In this document: positions 54,001 through 63,498 of the stretch, piece by piece | Layout: the number at the start of each line of letters is the position of its first letter | Numbering within the stretch: position 1 is the stretch's first letter | Origin: Rhizobium sp. | Lineage (GTDB): Bacteria; Pseudomonadota; Alphaproteobacteria; Rhizobiales; Rhizobiaceae | Reading direction: 5' to 3' | NCBI GenBank assembly: GCA_002796995.1 | Contig: PEKW01000003.1 | Coordinates: 62,001 to 126,000, forward strand | Length of the DNA stretch: 64,000 bases | Made by a program: the position numbers and the translations under genes | Notes under the pieces: generated by a model | Seen by the model: the letters and a program-made list of their open reading frames with translations, nothing else | The model's database searches: none | Told to the model about the DNA's origin: nothing

Positions 54001-54804
54001 TCAGCGGCCGATGAAGGCCGGCTTCCGCCGTTCGGCGAAGGCGGCCCGGCCCTCGGCATAGTCAGCGCTGTCGAAGGTCGAGGCGCCGAACACCTCGGCT
54101 TCGCGCAGCAGATCCTCGTCATGCTGGGCCGCGGCGCGGATGGCGAGCTTGGAGGCGCGCACCGAGAGCGGCGCATTGTTGGCGATCGTCTCGGCCAGCC
54201 GCAAGGCTTCGGCCTCGAGCGCCTCGGGTGTCGTCACTTGCAGCAGGAAGCCGCAGGCGAGCAGCTGCGCCGGGGTCATCGGCGTGCCGGTATAGAGCGC
54301 CATGCGCGCCATCTGCGTTCCCATCGACTGGACGAAATCCTGCACCGCGTCCGCCGGATAGGCGAGGCCCAGCCGGGCGGCGGGCACGGCGAAGGCCGAG
54401 CCTTCTGCGGCAATGCGCAGGTCGGCGGCGGCTGCAAGCCCGAACCCGCCGCCGTAGCAGATGCCGCGGATCGCGGCGATGACAGGAACGTTCGAGTTGC
54501 GGATCGCCGCAAAGGCCTTGCTGTTGTCGTCTTCGTAGAGGCGCGCGGTCGGCGTGTCCTTGCGCACCACGGGGAATTCCGAGATGTCGGCGCCCGCGCT
54601 GAAGTCGCTCTCGCCGGCCCCCATCAGCAGGATCACCCGGGCCTCGCCTTCGCCGCACAGCCAGTGCACGGCCTCCGGGATCGCCCGCCACATTGCGGCA
54701 TTGATCGCATTCTTGCGGTCGGCATTGGCGATCAGGAGAATGCCCGTTCCGGCCTGGCTTGCGGCGCGGATCATGCCGGTGGCGAAATCGTGGGTGCGTT
54801 TCAT
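54001..54804 (-). CDS. Crotonase-fold (enoyl-CoA hydratase-like) protein (267 aa)
   Basis: The crotonase fold is visible: FSAGADISEF near residue 70 and ICYGGGFGLAAAADLRIA near 120, which form the oxyanion hole. The two catalytic Glu of enoyl-CoA hydratase are not present. The first position reads GGFGLAAA, and the second lies in AVPAARLGLAYPADAV where Glu is replaced by Ala. The protein may act as an isomerase, a lyase, or without catalysis. No clear ribosome site precedes ATG 54804; ATG 54774 is an alternative. It is convergent with the hydrolase gene. Confidence 0.82.
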   Translation of the reverse strand: MKRTHDFATGMIRAASQAGTGILLIANADRKNAINAAMWRAIPEAVHWLCGEGEARVILLMGAGESDFSAGADISEFPVVRKDTPTARLYEDDNSKAFAAIRNSNVPVIAAIRGICYGGGFGLAAAADLRIAAEGSAFAVPAARLGLAYPADAVQDFVQSMGTQMARMALYTGTPMTPAQLLACGFLLQVTTPEALEAEALRLAETIANNAPLSVRASKLAIRAAAQHDEDLLREAEVFGASTFDSADYAEGRAAFAERRKPAFIGR

Positions 54805-54878
54805 TTGGGGAGGCCCATTTATGTTGATTCACGGATCGACTATATAATGCGCTCGAACAGGAAACGAGGAGACCGGCA

Positions 54879-55700
54879 ATGGCCGCAAAAAGCGAAATCC
54901 TCAAGAGAGAGCACGTGCAGTCGATGGATCCGATCTGGGATAGCCTTCGCAGCGAAGCGCGGCTTGCCGCCGATCACGATCCGCTGCTGGCCGCCTTCCT
55001 TTATTCGACCGTGCTCAACCATCATTCCCTTGAGGATTGCGTGATCTACCGGATCTGCGAGCGCCTCGATCATCCCGATCTGCAGGCGATCCTGCTGCGC
55101 CAGACCTTCGACGAGATGCTGCGCGACTGGCCGGAATGGGGCTCGATCATGCGCGTCGACATCCAGGCGGTCTATGATCGCGACCCGGCCTGCACCCGCT
55201 TCATGGAGCCTGTCCTCTATTTCAAGGGCTTCCACGCCATCCAGACCCATCGTCTGGCCCACTGGCTGTGGAACCACGGCCGCCGCGACTTCGCGCTCTA
55301 TCTGCAGAGTCGCGCCTCGAGCGTGTTCCAGACCGACATCAATCCGGCGGCGCGCATCGGCAAGGGCATCTTCCTCGACCACGCCACCGGTCTCGTCGTC
55401 GGCGAGACGGCGCGCATCGGCGACAACGTCTCGATCCTGCACGGCGTGACGCTCGGCGGCACCGGCAAGGAGGGGGCGGACCGTCACCCGAAGATCGGCG
55501 ATGGCGTGTTGATCGGTGCCGGCGCCAAGGTGCTCGGCAATATCGAGGTCGGCTGCTGCTCGCGCATCGCCGCGGGTTCTGTGGTGCTCAAACCCGTGCC
55601 GCGCGGCTCGACGGTGGCCGGCGTTCCCGCCCGCGTGGTGGGTGAGGCCGGTTGTGCCGAGCCGGCCCGCTCGATGGACCAGATGCTGGCCGCGGACTGA
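54879..55700 (+). CDS. cysE: Serine O-acetyltransferase (273 aa)
   Basis: CysE makes O-acetylserine for cysteine synthesis. The N-terminal helical domain (SMDPIWDSLRSEARLAADHD) is followed by the left-handed beta-helix with catalytic signature DINPAARIGKGIFLDHATGL and VVGETARIGDNVSILHGVTL. The C-terminal tail (ARVVGEAGCAEPARSMDQML) is where cysteine feedback acts. ATG follows a GGAGA site. A TATAAT-like element is at 54842-54847. The gene is divergent from the crotonase-like gene. Confidence 0.95.
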   Translation: MAAKSEILKREHVQSMDPIWDSLRSEARLAADHDPLLAAFLYSTVLNHHSLEDCVIYRICERLDHPDLQAILLRQTFDEMLRDWPEWGSIMRVDIQAVYDRDPACTRFMEPVLYFKGFHAIQTHRLAHWLWNHGRRDFALYLQSRASSVFQTDINPAARIGKGIFLDHATGLVVGETARIGDNVSILHGVTLGGTGKEGADRHPKIGDGVLIGAGAKVLGNIEVGCCSRIAAGSVVLKPVPRGSTVAGVPARVVGEAGCAEPARSMDQMLAAD

Positions 55701-55840
55701 CCGCCGAGGGCGGGGCAGGGCCGGACCTTGTGTCCGGCCGGGCGATCCGCCGCGGCAAAGATTGGCCTTTGCGTCTTTACAGCGGCGGATGGCGCATGCG
55801 ACAAGCGGCCCGAATTTGAATCGCCGATGGAGAATGGATC

Positions 55841-56044
55841 GTGAAGCCCGAAGAAATCAAGAAACTCGACGCCTATTTCAAGCGGATGTTCAATCCGGCG
55901 ATGGCGGTCAAGGCTCGCCCCCGCAAGGATGACTCGGCCGAAGTCTACGTGGGCGACGAGTTCCTCGGCGTGGTTTTCCGGGACGACGAGGACGGCGATC
56001 TGTCCTATAATTTCTCGATGGCGATCCTCGACGTCGATCTCTAA
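55841..56044 (+). CDS. DUF3126 family protein (67 aa)
   Basis: A small acidic protein with KKLDAYFKRMFNPAMAVKAR, SAEVYVGDEFLGVVFRDDED and the end FSMAILDVDL, characteristic of DUF3126 in rhizobia. GTG 55841 is the start, in a context with GGA about 11 bases upstream. It lies between cysE and the phasin gene, a conserved order. Function unknown. Confidence 0.85.
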   Translation: MKPEEIKKLDAYFKRMFNPAMAVKARPRKDDSAEVYVGDEFLGVVFRDDEDGDLSYNFSMAILDVDL

Positions 56045-56094
56045 GCCAGCGGTTGCAAGATCGCTGATATATGTTTTCCTTTTCAAGGCAACGC

Positions 56095-56117
56095 GGCCGA
56101 CCGGCCTCCGGTCGGCC
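56095..56117 (+). terminator. Hairpin behind the DUF3126 gene
   Basis: GGCCGACCGG-CCT-CCGGTCGGCC is a perfect 10-bp stem followed by TTAACTT. Confidence 0.65.
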
Positions 56118-56159
56118 TTAACTTCGGTCAAAAATACAACCAAAGCGGGATACCGCATC

Positions 56160-56202
56160 GCACAAAACACTTGACGGATTTTGTGCAACTGCTATGTACA
56201 TA
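56160..56202 (+). promoter_or_regulatory. Phasin promoter with two dyads
   Basis: TTGACG (56171-56176) and TATGTA (56193-56198) with a 16-base spacer form a promoter. GCACAAAA and TTTTGTGC (56160-56167, 56179-56186) form an 8-bp inverted repeat around the -35, and TATGTACATA (56193-56202) is a perfect palindrome over the -10. Both could be operators; PhaR-type control is a natural but unproven guess. Confidence 0.5.
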
Positions 56203-56237
56203 GGCACCGAATGAAACGGACCTGAAGGAGTGCTGGC

Positions 56238-56588
56238 ATGATCAATTTCGACGAAGCCAACAAGAAGGGCAAGGAAGCCATGGACGCGGTACTGAAGAAT
56301 TATTCGGAAGTCGCCAAGGGTTTCCAGGCGATCGCGACCGAAGCGACCGAGTATTCGAAGAAGTCCTTCCAGGACGTCTCGTCCTATGTCGAGGCCCTTT
56401 CGGGCGTGAAGAGCATCGAGACCGCCTTCGAACTGCAGACCAATTTCCTCAAGTCGTCCTACGAGAACTTCGTCGCGGAAGCCACGAAGATGAGCGAAAT
56501 GTACGCCGATCTCGCCAAGACGGTCTACAAGCCCTACGAGGCACCGATCGCCAAGGCGACCGGCATGTCGATGCCGACCGCGGCCTGA
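56238..56588 (+). CDS. Phasin family protein (116 aa)
   Basis: Phasins coat polyhydroxyalkanoate granules. The helical, Ala/Lys/Glu-rich sequence has the phasin pattern: AMDAVLKNYSEVAKGFQAIA, EYSKKSFQDVSSYVEALSGV and ELQTNFLKSSYENFVAEATK, ending with YEAPIAKATGMS. It follows a GGAG site. The PHA synthase gene phaC lies 22 kb away in this window. A promoter with two dyads precedes it. Confidence 0.92.
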   Translation: MINFDEANKKGKEAMDAVLKNYSEVAKGFQAIATEATEYSKKSFQDVSSYVEALSGVKSIETAFELQTNFLKSSYENFVAEATKMSEMYADLAKTVYKPYEAPIAKATGMSMPTAA

Positions 56589-56615
56589 CACCTGCCTCCA
56601 TAGATCGATAGCACT

Positions 56616-56649
56616 GCAAGACCGGTCGCAATCCTGCGGCCGGTCTTGC
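56616..56649 (+). terminator. Hairpin behind the phasin gene
   Basis: GCAAGACCGG and CCGGTCTTGC pair over 10 bp and the stem extends 4 more pairs with one G-U. No long T tract. Confidence 0.6.
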
Positions 56650-56841
56650 CATTTGTGCCGCCTTGTATAAGCCTGAGGGTTCTTTTTGAGCCTGCTTCGC
56701 GGATGCGTCGCGCAATTCTGTTTGCGCTGCGCGAGGGGGGGCTTAAAATCACCGAATTATGAACTACCTTACTGAGCTAAGTGTTTGTCCGTCGCGTTGC
56801 GTCTTCGGCAGATCGGCCGGACAATTGGAGAATGAACTGAA

Positions 56842-57189
56842 ATGATCGCCAAGCCGGTCGTCATGCAAAGCCAGCGGGACGGGGACAACGCCAATCGTGG
56901 CACCTCGGTGATCACGCGTACCAAGCCTAAGACGAAGAAACCGAACCTGTATCGCGTCCTGCTTCTCAACGACGACTATACCCCGATGGAATTCGTGATC
57001 CATGTATTGGAGCGCTTCTTCCAGAAGGACAGGGAAGCAGCCACCCGCATCATGTTGCACGTGCACAATCATGGTGTCGGGGAATGCGGCGTCTTCACCT
57101 ACGAGGTCGCCGAGACGAAGGTGAGCCAGGTAATGGATTTCGCCAGGCAGCATGAGCATCCGCTTCAATGCGTCATGGAAAAGAAGTGA
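56842..57189 (+). CDS. clpS: ATP-dependent Clp protease adaptor ClpS (115 aa)
   Basis: ClpS delivers N-degron substrates to ClpA. After a variable N-extension the core is [20 protein letters not shown], with the substrate pocket, then [20 protein letters not shown] and [20 protein letters not shown]. The length fits clpS1 of rhizobia. It is followed 9 bases later by clpA. Confidence 0.96.
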   Translation: MIAKPVVMQSQRDGDNANRGTSVITRTKPKTKKPNLYRVLLLNDDYTPMEFVIHVLERFFQKDREAATRIMLHVHNHGVGECGVFTYEVAETKVSQVMDFARQHEHPLQCVMEKK

Positions 57190-57198
57190 GGAACTGAC

Positions 57199-59676
57199 GT
57201 GCCAACATTTTCTCCCAGCCTTGAAAAGGCGCTGCACCAGGCTCTGACCTTTGCCAACGAGCGGCATCACGAATATGCCACGCTCGAACACCTGCTGCTG
57301 GCGCTGATCGACGATGCAGACGCAGCCGCGGTGATGGGTGCCTGCAATGTTAATCTCGACGCTCTGCGCAAGACCGTCATCGACTATGTCGACAACGAAC
57401 TCGCCAACCTGGTGACGGGTTACGACGAGGATTCCAAGCCGACCTCCGGATTCCAGCGCGTCATCCAGCGCGCGGTGATCCACGTCCAGTCCTCGGGTCG
57501 CGAGGAAGTGACCGGCGCCAACGTGCTGGTGGCGATCTTCGCCGAGCGCGAAAGCCATGCGGCCTTCTTCCTGCAGGAGCAGGAAATGACCCGCTACGAC
57601 GCGGTCAACTACATCTCGCACGGCATCGGCAAGCGGCCGGGGACCTCCCAGACCCGCCCGCCGCGCGGTGCCGAGGAGGGCGGCGACGGCGAAGCCAAGC
57701 AGGCCCGCGAGCAGGACGAAGGCCCGGCCAAGGCCAAGCAGGAGGCCCTCAAGGCCTATTGTGTCAACCTCAACGAGAAGGCCAAGAGCGGCAAGATCGA
57801 TCCGCTGATCGGCCGCCACAGCGAGGTCAACCGCACCATCCAGGTGCTCTGCCGCCGTTCGAAGAACAACCCGCTCTACGTCGGCGATCCCGGCGTCGGC
57901 AAGACGGCGATCGCCGAGGGCCTGGCCAAGCGCATCGTCGAGGGCAAGGTTCCCGACGCGCTCAAGGATGCAACGATCTTCTCGCTCGACATGGGCACGC
58001 TGCTTGCCGGCACCCGCTATCGCGGTGACTTCGAGGAGCGGCTGAAGCAGGTCGTCAAGGAACTCGAGGACTATCCGGGCGCCGTGCTGTTCATCGACGA
58101 GATTCACACCGTCATCGGTGCGGGTGCGACCTCGGGTGGCGCGATGGACGCGTCCAACCTGCTGAAGCCGGCGCTCTCGTCCGGCGCGATCCGCTGCATC
58201 GGCTCGACCACCTACAAGGAATATCGCCAGTTCTTCGAGAAGGACCGGGCGTTGGTTCGCCGTTTCCAGAAGATCGACGTCAACGAGCCGACGATCGAGG
58301 ATGCGATCGAGATCATGAAGGGCCTCAAGCCCTATTTCGAAGACTATCACAAGCTCAAGTACACCAACGAGGCGATCAAGTCGGCGGTCGAACTCTCGGC
58401 CCGCTACATCTCCGACCGCAAGCTGCCGGACAAGGCGATCGACGTGATCGACGAAACCGGTGCAGCGCAGATGCTGCTGCCGGCGTCCAAGCGCCGCAAG
58501 CTGATCACCGAGAAGGAGATCGAGGCGACGATCGCCACCATGGCCCGCATTCCGGCCAAGACGGTATCCAAGGACGACGAGATGGTTCTCGCCAACCTGG
58601 AGAAGGAACTGCGCTCGGTGGTCTATGGCCAAGACGCGGCGATCGAGGCGCTGTCGACGGCGATCAAGCTCGCCCGTGCCGGCCTTCGCGAACCGAACAA
58701 GCCGATCGGCTCCTACGTCTTCTCCGGCCCGACCGGGGTCGGCAAGACCGAAGTCGCCAAGCAGCTTGCAGCCTCGCTCGGCGTCGAACTGCTGCGCTTC
58801 GACATGTCGGAATACATGGAGCGGCACACGGTTTCGCGCCTGCTCGGTGCACCTCCGGGCTATGTCGGCTTCGACCAGGGCGGCCTTCTGACCGACGGCG
58901 TCGACCAGCATCCGCATTCGGTCGTGCTGCTGGACGAGATCGAGAAGGCGCATCCGGACATCTACAACATCCTGTTGCAGGTGATGGACCACGGCTCGCT
59001 GACCGACCACAACGGCAAGAAGATCGACTTCCGCAACGTCATCCTGATCATGACGACCAATGCGGGCGCGTCCGAAATGGCGAAGTCGGCGATCGGCTTC
59101 GGCTCGTCGAAGCGGACCGGCGAAGACGAGGAGGCGCTCAACCGCCTGTTCACGCCGGAATTCCGCAACCGCCTCGATGCGACGATCCAGTTCGCACCGC
59201 TTCCGACGGAAGTCATCCATCAGGTGGTGCAGAAGTTCGTCATGCAGCTCGAGGCGCAGCTGTCGGAGCGCAACGTCACCTTCGACCTGTCGGAACCGGC
59301 CATCGCCTGGCTTGCCACGCGCGGTTACGACGAGAAGATGGGCGCCCGGCCGCTGTCGCGCGTCATCCAGGAACACATCAAGAAGCCGCTCGCCAACGAG
59401 ATCCTGTTCGGCAAGCTGAAGAAGGGTGGCGTGGTCAAGGTCGGCGTCAAGAAGGACGAGAACGGCGCTGACGTGCTCGATCTGGAGGCGCTGTCCGAAG
59501 CCGTGCCGGTCAAGCCGAAGCCCGAGGCCGAGCTCGTCGGTGCGGAAGCAGAGGCTCCGGCCAAGGCGAGCAAGTCCAAGGGGAAATCCAAGGCTGCAGC
59601 CGCCAAGGACGAGAAGACCGCAGAGCCTTCACCGGCCAAGCGCAGTTCAGTGCCCAAGGTGCCGAAGAAGAAGTAA
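57199..59676 (+). CDS. clpA: ATP-dependent Clp protease ATP-binding subunit ClpA (825 aa)
   Basis: This AAA+ unfoldase works with ClpP. The N-domain ([20 protein letters not shown]) is followed by module D1 with Walker [21 protein letters not shown] near residue 231, module D2 with [20 protein letters not shown] near 511, and the ClpP-binding loop region IGFGSS near 632. A Lys/Ala-rich tail ([20 protein letters not shown]) follows residue 770. It is coupled to clpS and followed by a good terminator. Confidence 0.96.
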   Translation: MPTFSPSLEKALHQALTFANERHHEYATLEHLLLALIDDADAAAVMGACNVNLDALRKTVIDYVDNELANLVTGYDEDSKPTSGFQRVIQRAVIHVQSSGREEVTGANVLVAIFAERESHAAFFLQEQEMTRYDAVNYISHGIGKRPGTSQTRPPRGAEEGGDGEAKQAREQDEGPAKAKQEALKAYCVNLNEKAKSGKIDPLIGRHSEVNRTIQVLCRRSKNNPLYVGDPGVGKTAIAEGLAKRIVEGKVPDALKDATIFSLDMGTLLAGTRYRGDFEERLKQVVKELEDYPGAVLFIDEIHTVIGAGATSGGAMDASNLLKPALSSGAIRCIGSTTYKEYRQFFEKDRALVRRFQKIDVNEPTIEDAIEIMKGLKPYFEDYHKLKYTNEAIKSAVELSARYISDRKLPDKAIDVIDETGAAQMLLPASKRRKLITEKEIEATIATMARIPAKTVSKDDEMVLANLEKELRSVVYGQDAAIEALSTAIKLARAGLREPNKPIGSYVFSGPTGVGKTEVAKQLAASLGVELLRFDMSEYMERHTVSRLLGAPPGYVGFDQGGLLTDGVDQHPHSVVLLDEIEKAHPDIYNILLQVMDHGSLTDHNGKKIDFRNVILIMTTNAGASEMAKSAIGFGSSKRTGEDEEALNRLFTPEFRNRLDATIQFAPLPTEVIHQVVQKFVMQLEAQLSERNVTFDLSEPAIAWLATRGYDEKMGARPLSRVIQEHIKKPLANEILFGKLKKGGVVKVGVKKDENGADVLDLEALSEAVPVKPKPEAELVGAEAEAPAKASKSKGKSKAAAAKDEKTAEPSPAKRSSVPKVPKKK

Positions 59677-59738
59677 CGCCAAGGACCGCCACGCAACGGG
59701 CGATGACGGTCGGCAATATTGGCAGAATGTCGGATTGC

Positions 59739-59768
59739 CCCCTCGCGGCCTTGCTGCGAGGGGTTTTT
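59739..59768 (+). terminator. clpA terminator
   Basis: CCCCTCGC and GCGAGGGG form an 8-bp stem around a 9-base loop followed by TTTTT, 62 bases after the stop. Confidence 0.8.
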
Positions 59769-59883
59769 CATTGTCGCAAGTGACGTTTCTGTGATCTGTC
59801 CTTGTATGGAGGCTGCCGGGCTTGCGGGTTGCGTCCGGCCGGCGCTAGGCTTTGACTGGGCAATGGGGTAGCAGGGCATCCGG

Positions 59884-60300
59884 ATGGATACGAAGGACCG
59901 GGAAGCGCAGCATTTCTCGCAGGTGCAGCGGGAACTCTGGGAGCATGTCACGGAACTCTGGGAAATCGCGCGGCGGCGCGAAACCGGGCCGGTCCGCAAG
60001 TTGCTGCACCGCGACTATACCGGCTGGGTGACGGGGCTGGACACGCCGCACGACTATGAGGCGGCCGTGGCATCGGTCGGGCCGGATACGCCCCAGGTCC
60101 TGCGTTACCGACTGAAACCTCTCAAGGTCACCGTCTTCGACCATGAGGTCGGCGTGGTGCATTACAGCTACGAGGCCGATGTCGAGGCGGCTGACGGGGC
60201 GCCGAAACAGATCGCCGGGCGCTGGACCGAGATCTACAAGCGGCGCGGCAGCGGCTGGCTGATGATCGCCGTCAGCGGGGGACCGGACGGAATGCGCTGA
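59884..60300 (+). CDS. DUF4440/SnoaL-like NTF2-fold protein (138 aa)
   Basis: The sequence has the NTF2-like pattern: EHVTELWEIARRRETGPVRK, LLHRDYTGWVTGLDTPHDYE and the closing RWTEIYKRRGSGWLMIAVSG. Such proteins carry out small-molecule binding or unknown catalysis. ATG 59884 is plausible without an obvious ribosome site. It stands alone between clpA and azlC. Confidence 0.75.
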   Translation: MDTKDREAQHFSQVQRELWEHVTELWEIARRRETGPVRKLLHRDYTGWVTGLDTPHDYEAAVASVGPDTPQVLRYRLKPLKVTVFDHEVGVVHYSYEADVEAADGAPKQIAGRWTEIYKRRGSGWLMIAVSGGPDGMR

Positions 60301-60420
60301 CGGCAACGGTCGCGGCAAAAACCTCTGTCTCGCGGCGGCAATCGGCGGTATACGTCCTATCCTTCGTGGTCACCTCGGTCGGCCCGTCCGTCCCTTTCTA
60401 GCCGCCCGCCGGATCCGTCG

Positions 60421-61176
60421 ATGTCCCAAACCCATGCCGATGCCGCTTCCTTCCGCTGGTTCCTCCAGGGCGCGCGGGGCATCTTCTCGCTGCCTGCCTT
60501 CATCCTGATGACCTCCTTCGTCGGTTTCAGCGCATTCGCGCTCGAATCGGGCGTCAGCCGCGGCGAGGCGATGTTCATGACGGCAGCGATCTGGGCCTTG
60601 CCCGCCAAGATGATCCTGATCGGCATGATGGCGAGCGGCGCCAATGTGCTGGCCGTCTTTCTCGCCGTGACGCTCTCGTCGATCCGCATGATGCCGATGG
60701 TCGCCTCGCTCGTGCCGGAACTGCGCGGCTCCCGCACCCCGACCTGGCTGCTGCTGATCCTGTCGCATTTCGTCGCCATCACCGCCTGGGTCTTTGCCAT
60801 GGGGAATCTCAAGCATGTTCCGCGCGAGGCCCGGGTCTCCTATTTCGCCGGCTTCGGCCTGACGCTGGTTGCAGCCAACACGGTCCTGGTGGGATTGAGC
60901 TACGGGATCGTCTCGACCTTTCCGCCGGCCGTCGCCGGCATCCTGTTCTTCCTGACGCCGGTCTATTTCGTCGGCTCGATCTGGGCTTCCGCCCGCCACT
61001 CCGTGGTGAAGATCGCCTTCGTCATCGGCGTGATCTCCGGCCCGCTGCTGGCGGTGGTCACGCCCGGCTTCGACATCCTGATCGCCGGGATCGGCGGGGG
61101 GACGCTCGCCTACCTGATCGACCGTTTCGTCGTGCGCCGGCGCGCCATTGCGGCAAGCCGCGGAGAGGCGCCATGA
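60421..61176 (+). CDS. azlC: AzlC family branched-chain amino acid exporter subunit (251 aa)
   Basis: This is the large subunit of an AzlCD-type exporter of branched-chain amino acids. The family features are GARGIFSLPAFILMTSFVGF, LSSIRMMPMVASLVPELRG near residue 80 and about seven helices. The stop overlaps the azlD start by 4 bases. Confidence 0.9.
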   Translation: MSQTHADAASFRWFLQGARGIFSLPAFILMTSFVGFSAFALESGVSRGEAMFMTAAIWALPAKMILIGMMASGANVLAVFLAVTLSSIRMMPMVASLVPELRGSRTPTWLLLILSHFVAITAWVFAMGNLKHVPREARVSYFAGFGLTLVAANTVLVGLSYGIVSTFPPAVAGILFFLTPVYFVGSIWASARHSVVKIAFVIGVISGPLLAVVTPGFDILIAGIGGGTLAYLIDRFVVRRRAIAASRGEAP

Positions 61177-61508
61177 CCGCCGCCGAACTCTGGCCCTATG
61201 CGGTGATCCTGTTCGCCGGCTGGTTTGCCACCGATCTGTGGCGCTGGCTCGGCGTGATCGCCGGCAACCGGCTGGCCGAAGGCTCGGAGGCGCTGAACTG
61301 GGTGAGGGCAGTCGCCACCGCCCTGGTCATGGCGGTGACCGCCAAGCTGATCGTCTTCCCGACCGGCAGCCTGGCGGATTCGCCGCTCTGGCTCCGGCTC
61401 GCCGCCGCCGGGCTCGGCTTCGTCGCCTTCCTCGCGACCGGGCAGCGCGTCATTGTCGGCGTCGCCGTGTCCCTTGCCCTGCTGTCGCTCGGGCTCGCAG
61501 CGCTGTGA
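61173..61508 (+). CDS. azlD: AzlD family exporter subunit (111 aa)
   Basis: The small partner of AzlC. Four membrane helices are visible (ELWPYAVILFAGWFATDLWR; WVRAVATALVMAVTAKLIVF; LRLAAAGLGFVAFLATGQRV; IVGVAVSLALLSLGLAAL). It is translationally coupled to azlC. Confidence 0.88.
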   Translation: MTAAELWPYAVILFAGWFATDLWRWLGVIAGNRLAEGSEALNWVRAVATALVMAVTAKLIVFPTGSLADSPLWLRLAAAGLGFVAFLATGQRVIVGVAVSLALLSLGLAAL

Positions 61509-61618
61509 GCGCCGCCGAGCCGCGACGGGGCAGGGGCGAGGGCGCATTTGGGCGCGCGCGGCCGCCGCGACCGGTCTATAGCTCATTCACTCTTCGGAAC
61601 CGCAAACAAGGAACCGCC

Positions 61619-62473
61619 ATGTCTTCCACGTCCTCCGTCACCGCCCCGACCGATGCCGCCGAGCGCCGCGCCGTCAAGCCCGTGGTCTGCTATCCCGTCG
61701 AGACGCTGCCGGTGCCGGACATGGCCACGTTGCGGCGCGCCCGCGAGACGCTGACCAAGGTCGACGAGGTGATCGTGCCGCCGCGCGAGGGCGCCACCTT
61801 CTCCGTGCCGAAGGGACATTTCTTCCGCATCCTCAGCATCGACGGCCCGCAGGTCGGCGACCTCAACCTGTGGAACGCCAACGACCTCACCGAACGCTTT
61901 TTCTCCGGCAAGACGCGGGCGCTTCACGCTACCCATGTGACGACCGGCAACCGGCTGTGGAGCACGCTCCCCAATCTCCGGCCGATGGCGACGATCACCC
62001 ATGACACGCTCGGCTGGTATGGCTTCGACGAATTCGGCGGCAGCGTGCACGACGTCATCGGCACGCGCTGCGATCCCTACACCAACAAGCTGCTGTCGGG
62101 CGGCGACTATCACCACTGCTGCCATTCCAACCTGACCCGGGCGCTGGCCGGCGCGAAGCGCCTGTCGTTCGCCGAGGCCGAACCCTTCGTGCATGACGTG
62201 CTCAACGTCTTCATGTGCACCGGTTTCACTGCCGACACCCACCAGTATTTCATGAAGGCGAGCCCGGTGCGGCCCGGCGACTATATCGAGTTCTTCGCCG
62301 AGATCGACCTGCTGGGCGGCCTGTCCGCCTGCCCGGGCGGCGATTGCAGCGCCAAGCATTCGAGCGACGCCGCTGCCTGCTATCCGCTCAAGGTCGAGAT
62401 TTTCCGACCCGACATGGATCTGCTGAAGAGCTGGCCCTTCCCGGAGCGGAACGGCTATCGCAATCCGGGATAG
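61619..62473 (+). CDS. DUF1989 urea carboxylase-associated protein (284 aa)
   Basis: The DUF1989 family is associated with urea carboxylase or aminomethyltransferase-like operons. Motifs are VGDLNLWNANDLTERFFSGK, THVTTGNRLWSTLPNLRPMA and the Cys/His-rich CHSNLTRALAG with GGDYHHCCHSN near residue 160. A second Cys cluster is LSACPGGDCSAKHSSD near 243. No urea carboxylase gene is nearby. The start is ATG 61619 with AAGGAACC before it. Confidence 0.86.
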   Translation: MSSTSSVTAPTDAAERRAVKPVVCYPVETLPVPDMATLRRARETLTKVDEVIVPPREGATFSVPKGHFFRILSIDGPQVGDLNLWNANDLTERFFSGKTRALHATHVTTGNRLWSTLPNLRPMATITHDTLGWYGFDEFGGSVHDVIGTRCDPYTNKLLSGGDYHHCCHSNLTRALAGAKRLSFAEAEPFVHDVLNVFMCTGFTADTHQYFMKASPVRPGDYIEFFAEIDLLGGLSACPGGDCSAKHSSDAAACYPLKVEIFRPDMDLLKSWPFPERNGYRNPG

Positions 62474-62488
62474 GCGAGGGCGGCCGCG

Positions 62489-62971
62489 ATGGGGAAGGTC
62501 TTTCTGATCGTGCTTCTGTCGCTGGCCTGCGTCTCCTGCTGGCCCCGTTCCCGCGAGGCGGAAAAGCTGGAGGCAGACCTTTTCGCCATGCGACCGGGTT
62601 CGCTCGCCCGGTTCGCCGACCTCGTGCCCGACGGCAGGCAGATGGTCTGCATGATGAGCCCTTACCAGCATCGACTGGCGTTCGAGGATCCCTCGATTAC
62701 GCAAGTGAACGAGGATTTCGCGGAAAAGGGCTTCAGCCTCGACGAAGGCCATTTTGCCTTCGTCCTGATCGGTGCGGACGAGTTCGAGGTCCTGGAACTC
62801 CGCCGCTCGCAGGAGCTGGATGTACTCGACATTTCCCAGGCATCCGCCTCGCCCGAACAGCCCCTCCCGGACGGCCTTGTTGCGCGCGAATGCGTGAGCT
62901 GGGCGGACGCCCTGGTTGCGAAGGTCGAACTTGGCGGTCGTACATTTGTCCGCCTGGGTCAGATGCCCTAG
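62489..62971 (+). CDS. Hypothetical secreted or lipoprotein (160 aa)
   Basis: The N-terminus (MGKVFLIVLLSLACVSCWPR) is a signal peptide with two candidate lipid-attachment Cys, neither in a perfect lipobox. The rest is acidic with two further Cys (QMVCMMSPYQH; ARECVSWADAL), possibly a disulfide. No family is recognised. It starts 15 bases after the DUF1989 gene and may be co-transcribed. Confidence 0.6.
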   Translation: MGKVFLIVLLSLACVSCWPRSREAEKLEADLFAMRPGSLARFADLVPDGRQMVCMMSPYQHRLAFEDPSITQVNEDFAEKGFSLDEGHFAFVLIGADEFEVLELRRSQELDVLDISQASASPEQPLPDGLVARECVSWADALVAKVELGGRTFVRLGQMP

Positions 62972-63012
62972 ACGGCAGCCGGATTTTCAGCCCGCTGCCG
63001 TCGTAGTTGTTC

Positions 63013-63438
63013 TTAGAGCGCCGCCTTGATCTTCTCGGCGTTGGCCTTCAGCACCTCGATATCCTCCATCTTGCCGGAATGTGGCTTGAGCGGCACGCCC
63101 TCATGGCGCGGGATGACGTGGAAATGCAGGTGGTAGACGGTCTGGCCGGCGGCGGCCTCGTTGAACTGCGCGACGAAGACACCGTCGGCGTCGAAGGCTT
63201 CCTTGGCGGCGACGGCGAGTTTCTGCACGACCGGGATCAGCTTGGAAAGCACCGCCGGATCGGCGTCGAGCAGGTTGCGCGAGCCGATCTTCGGAATGAC
63301 CAGCAGGTGGCCGGTTGCCTGGGGCATGACGTCCATGAAGGCGAGGGTATCCTCGTCCTCGTAGAGCTTCACCGAGGGGATCTCGCCCTTCAGGATCTTG
63401 GCAAAGATGTTGTTCGGATCATAGGCGGAACTGGTCAT
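63013..63438 (-). CDS. HIT family protein (141 aa)
   Basis: A histidine-triad nucleotide hydrolase/transferase. The N-terminal region FAKILKGEIPSVKLYEDEDT and the triad HLHFHVIPRH near residue 105 are clear. Members cleave AMP-linked substrates. The start MTSSAYDPNN is preceded by GGAGATTCCCG. The gene lies 60 bases downstream of the partial acyltransferase on the same strand. Confidence 0.92.
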   Translation of the reverse strand: MTSSAYDPNNIFAKILKGEIPSVKLYEDEDTLAFMDVMPQATGHLLVIPKIGSRNLLDADPAVLSKLIPVVQKLAVAAKEAFDADGVFVAQFNEAAAGQTVYHLHFHVIPRHEGVPLKPHSGKMEDIEVLKANAEKIKAAL

Positions 63439-63498
63439 CGGGAATCTCCTGAAGGTTTGGCCGTAGTTAAGGCAGCCGGCGGGCGATGATCAAGCGGC

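Noticed and set aside
56764-59376. An 870-codon open frame antisense to clpS/clpA
   Set aside because: Same cause: it mirrors conserved clpA codons and has no ribosome site or recognisable domain.
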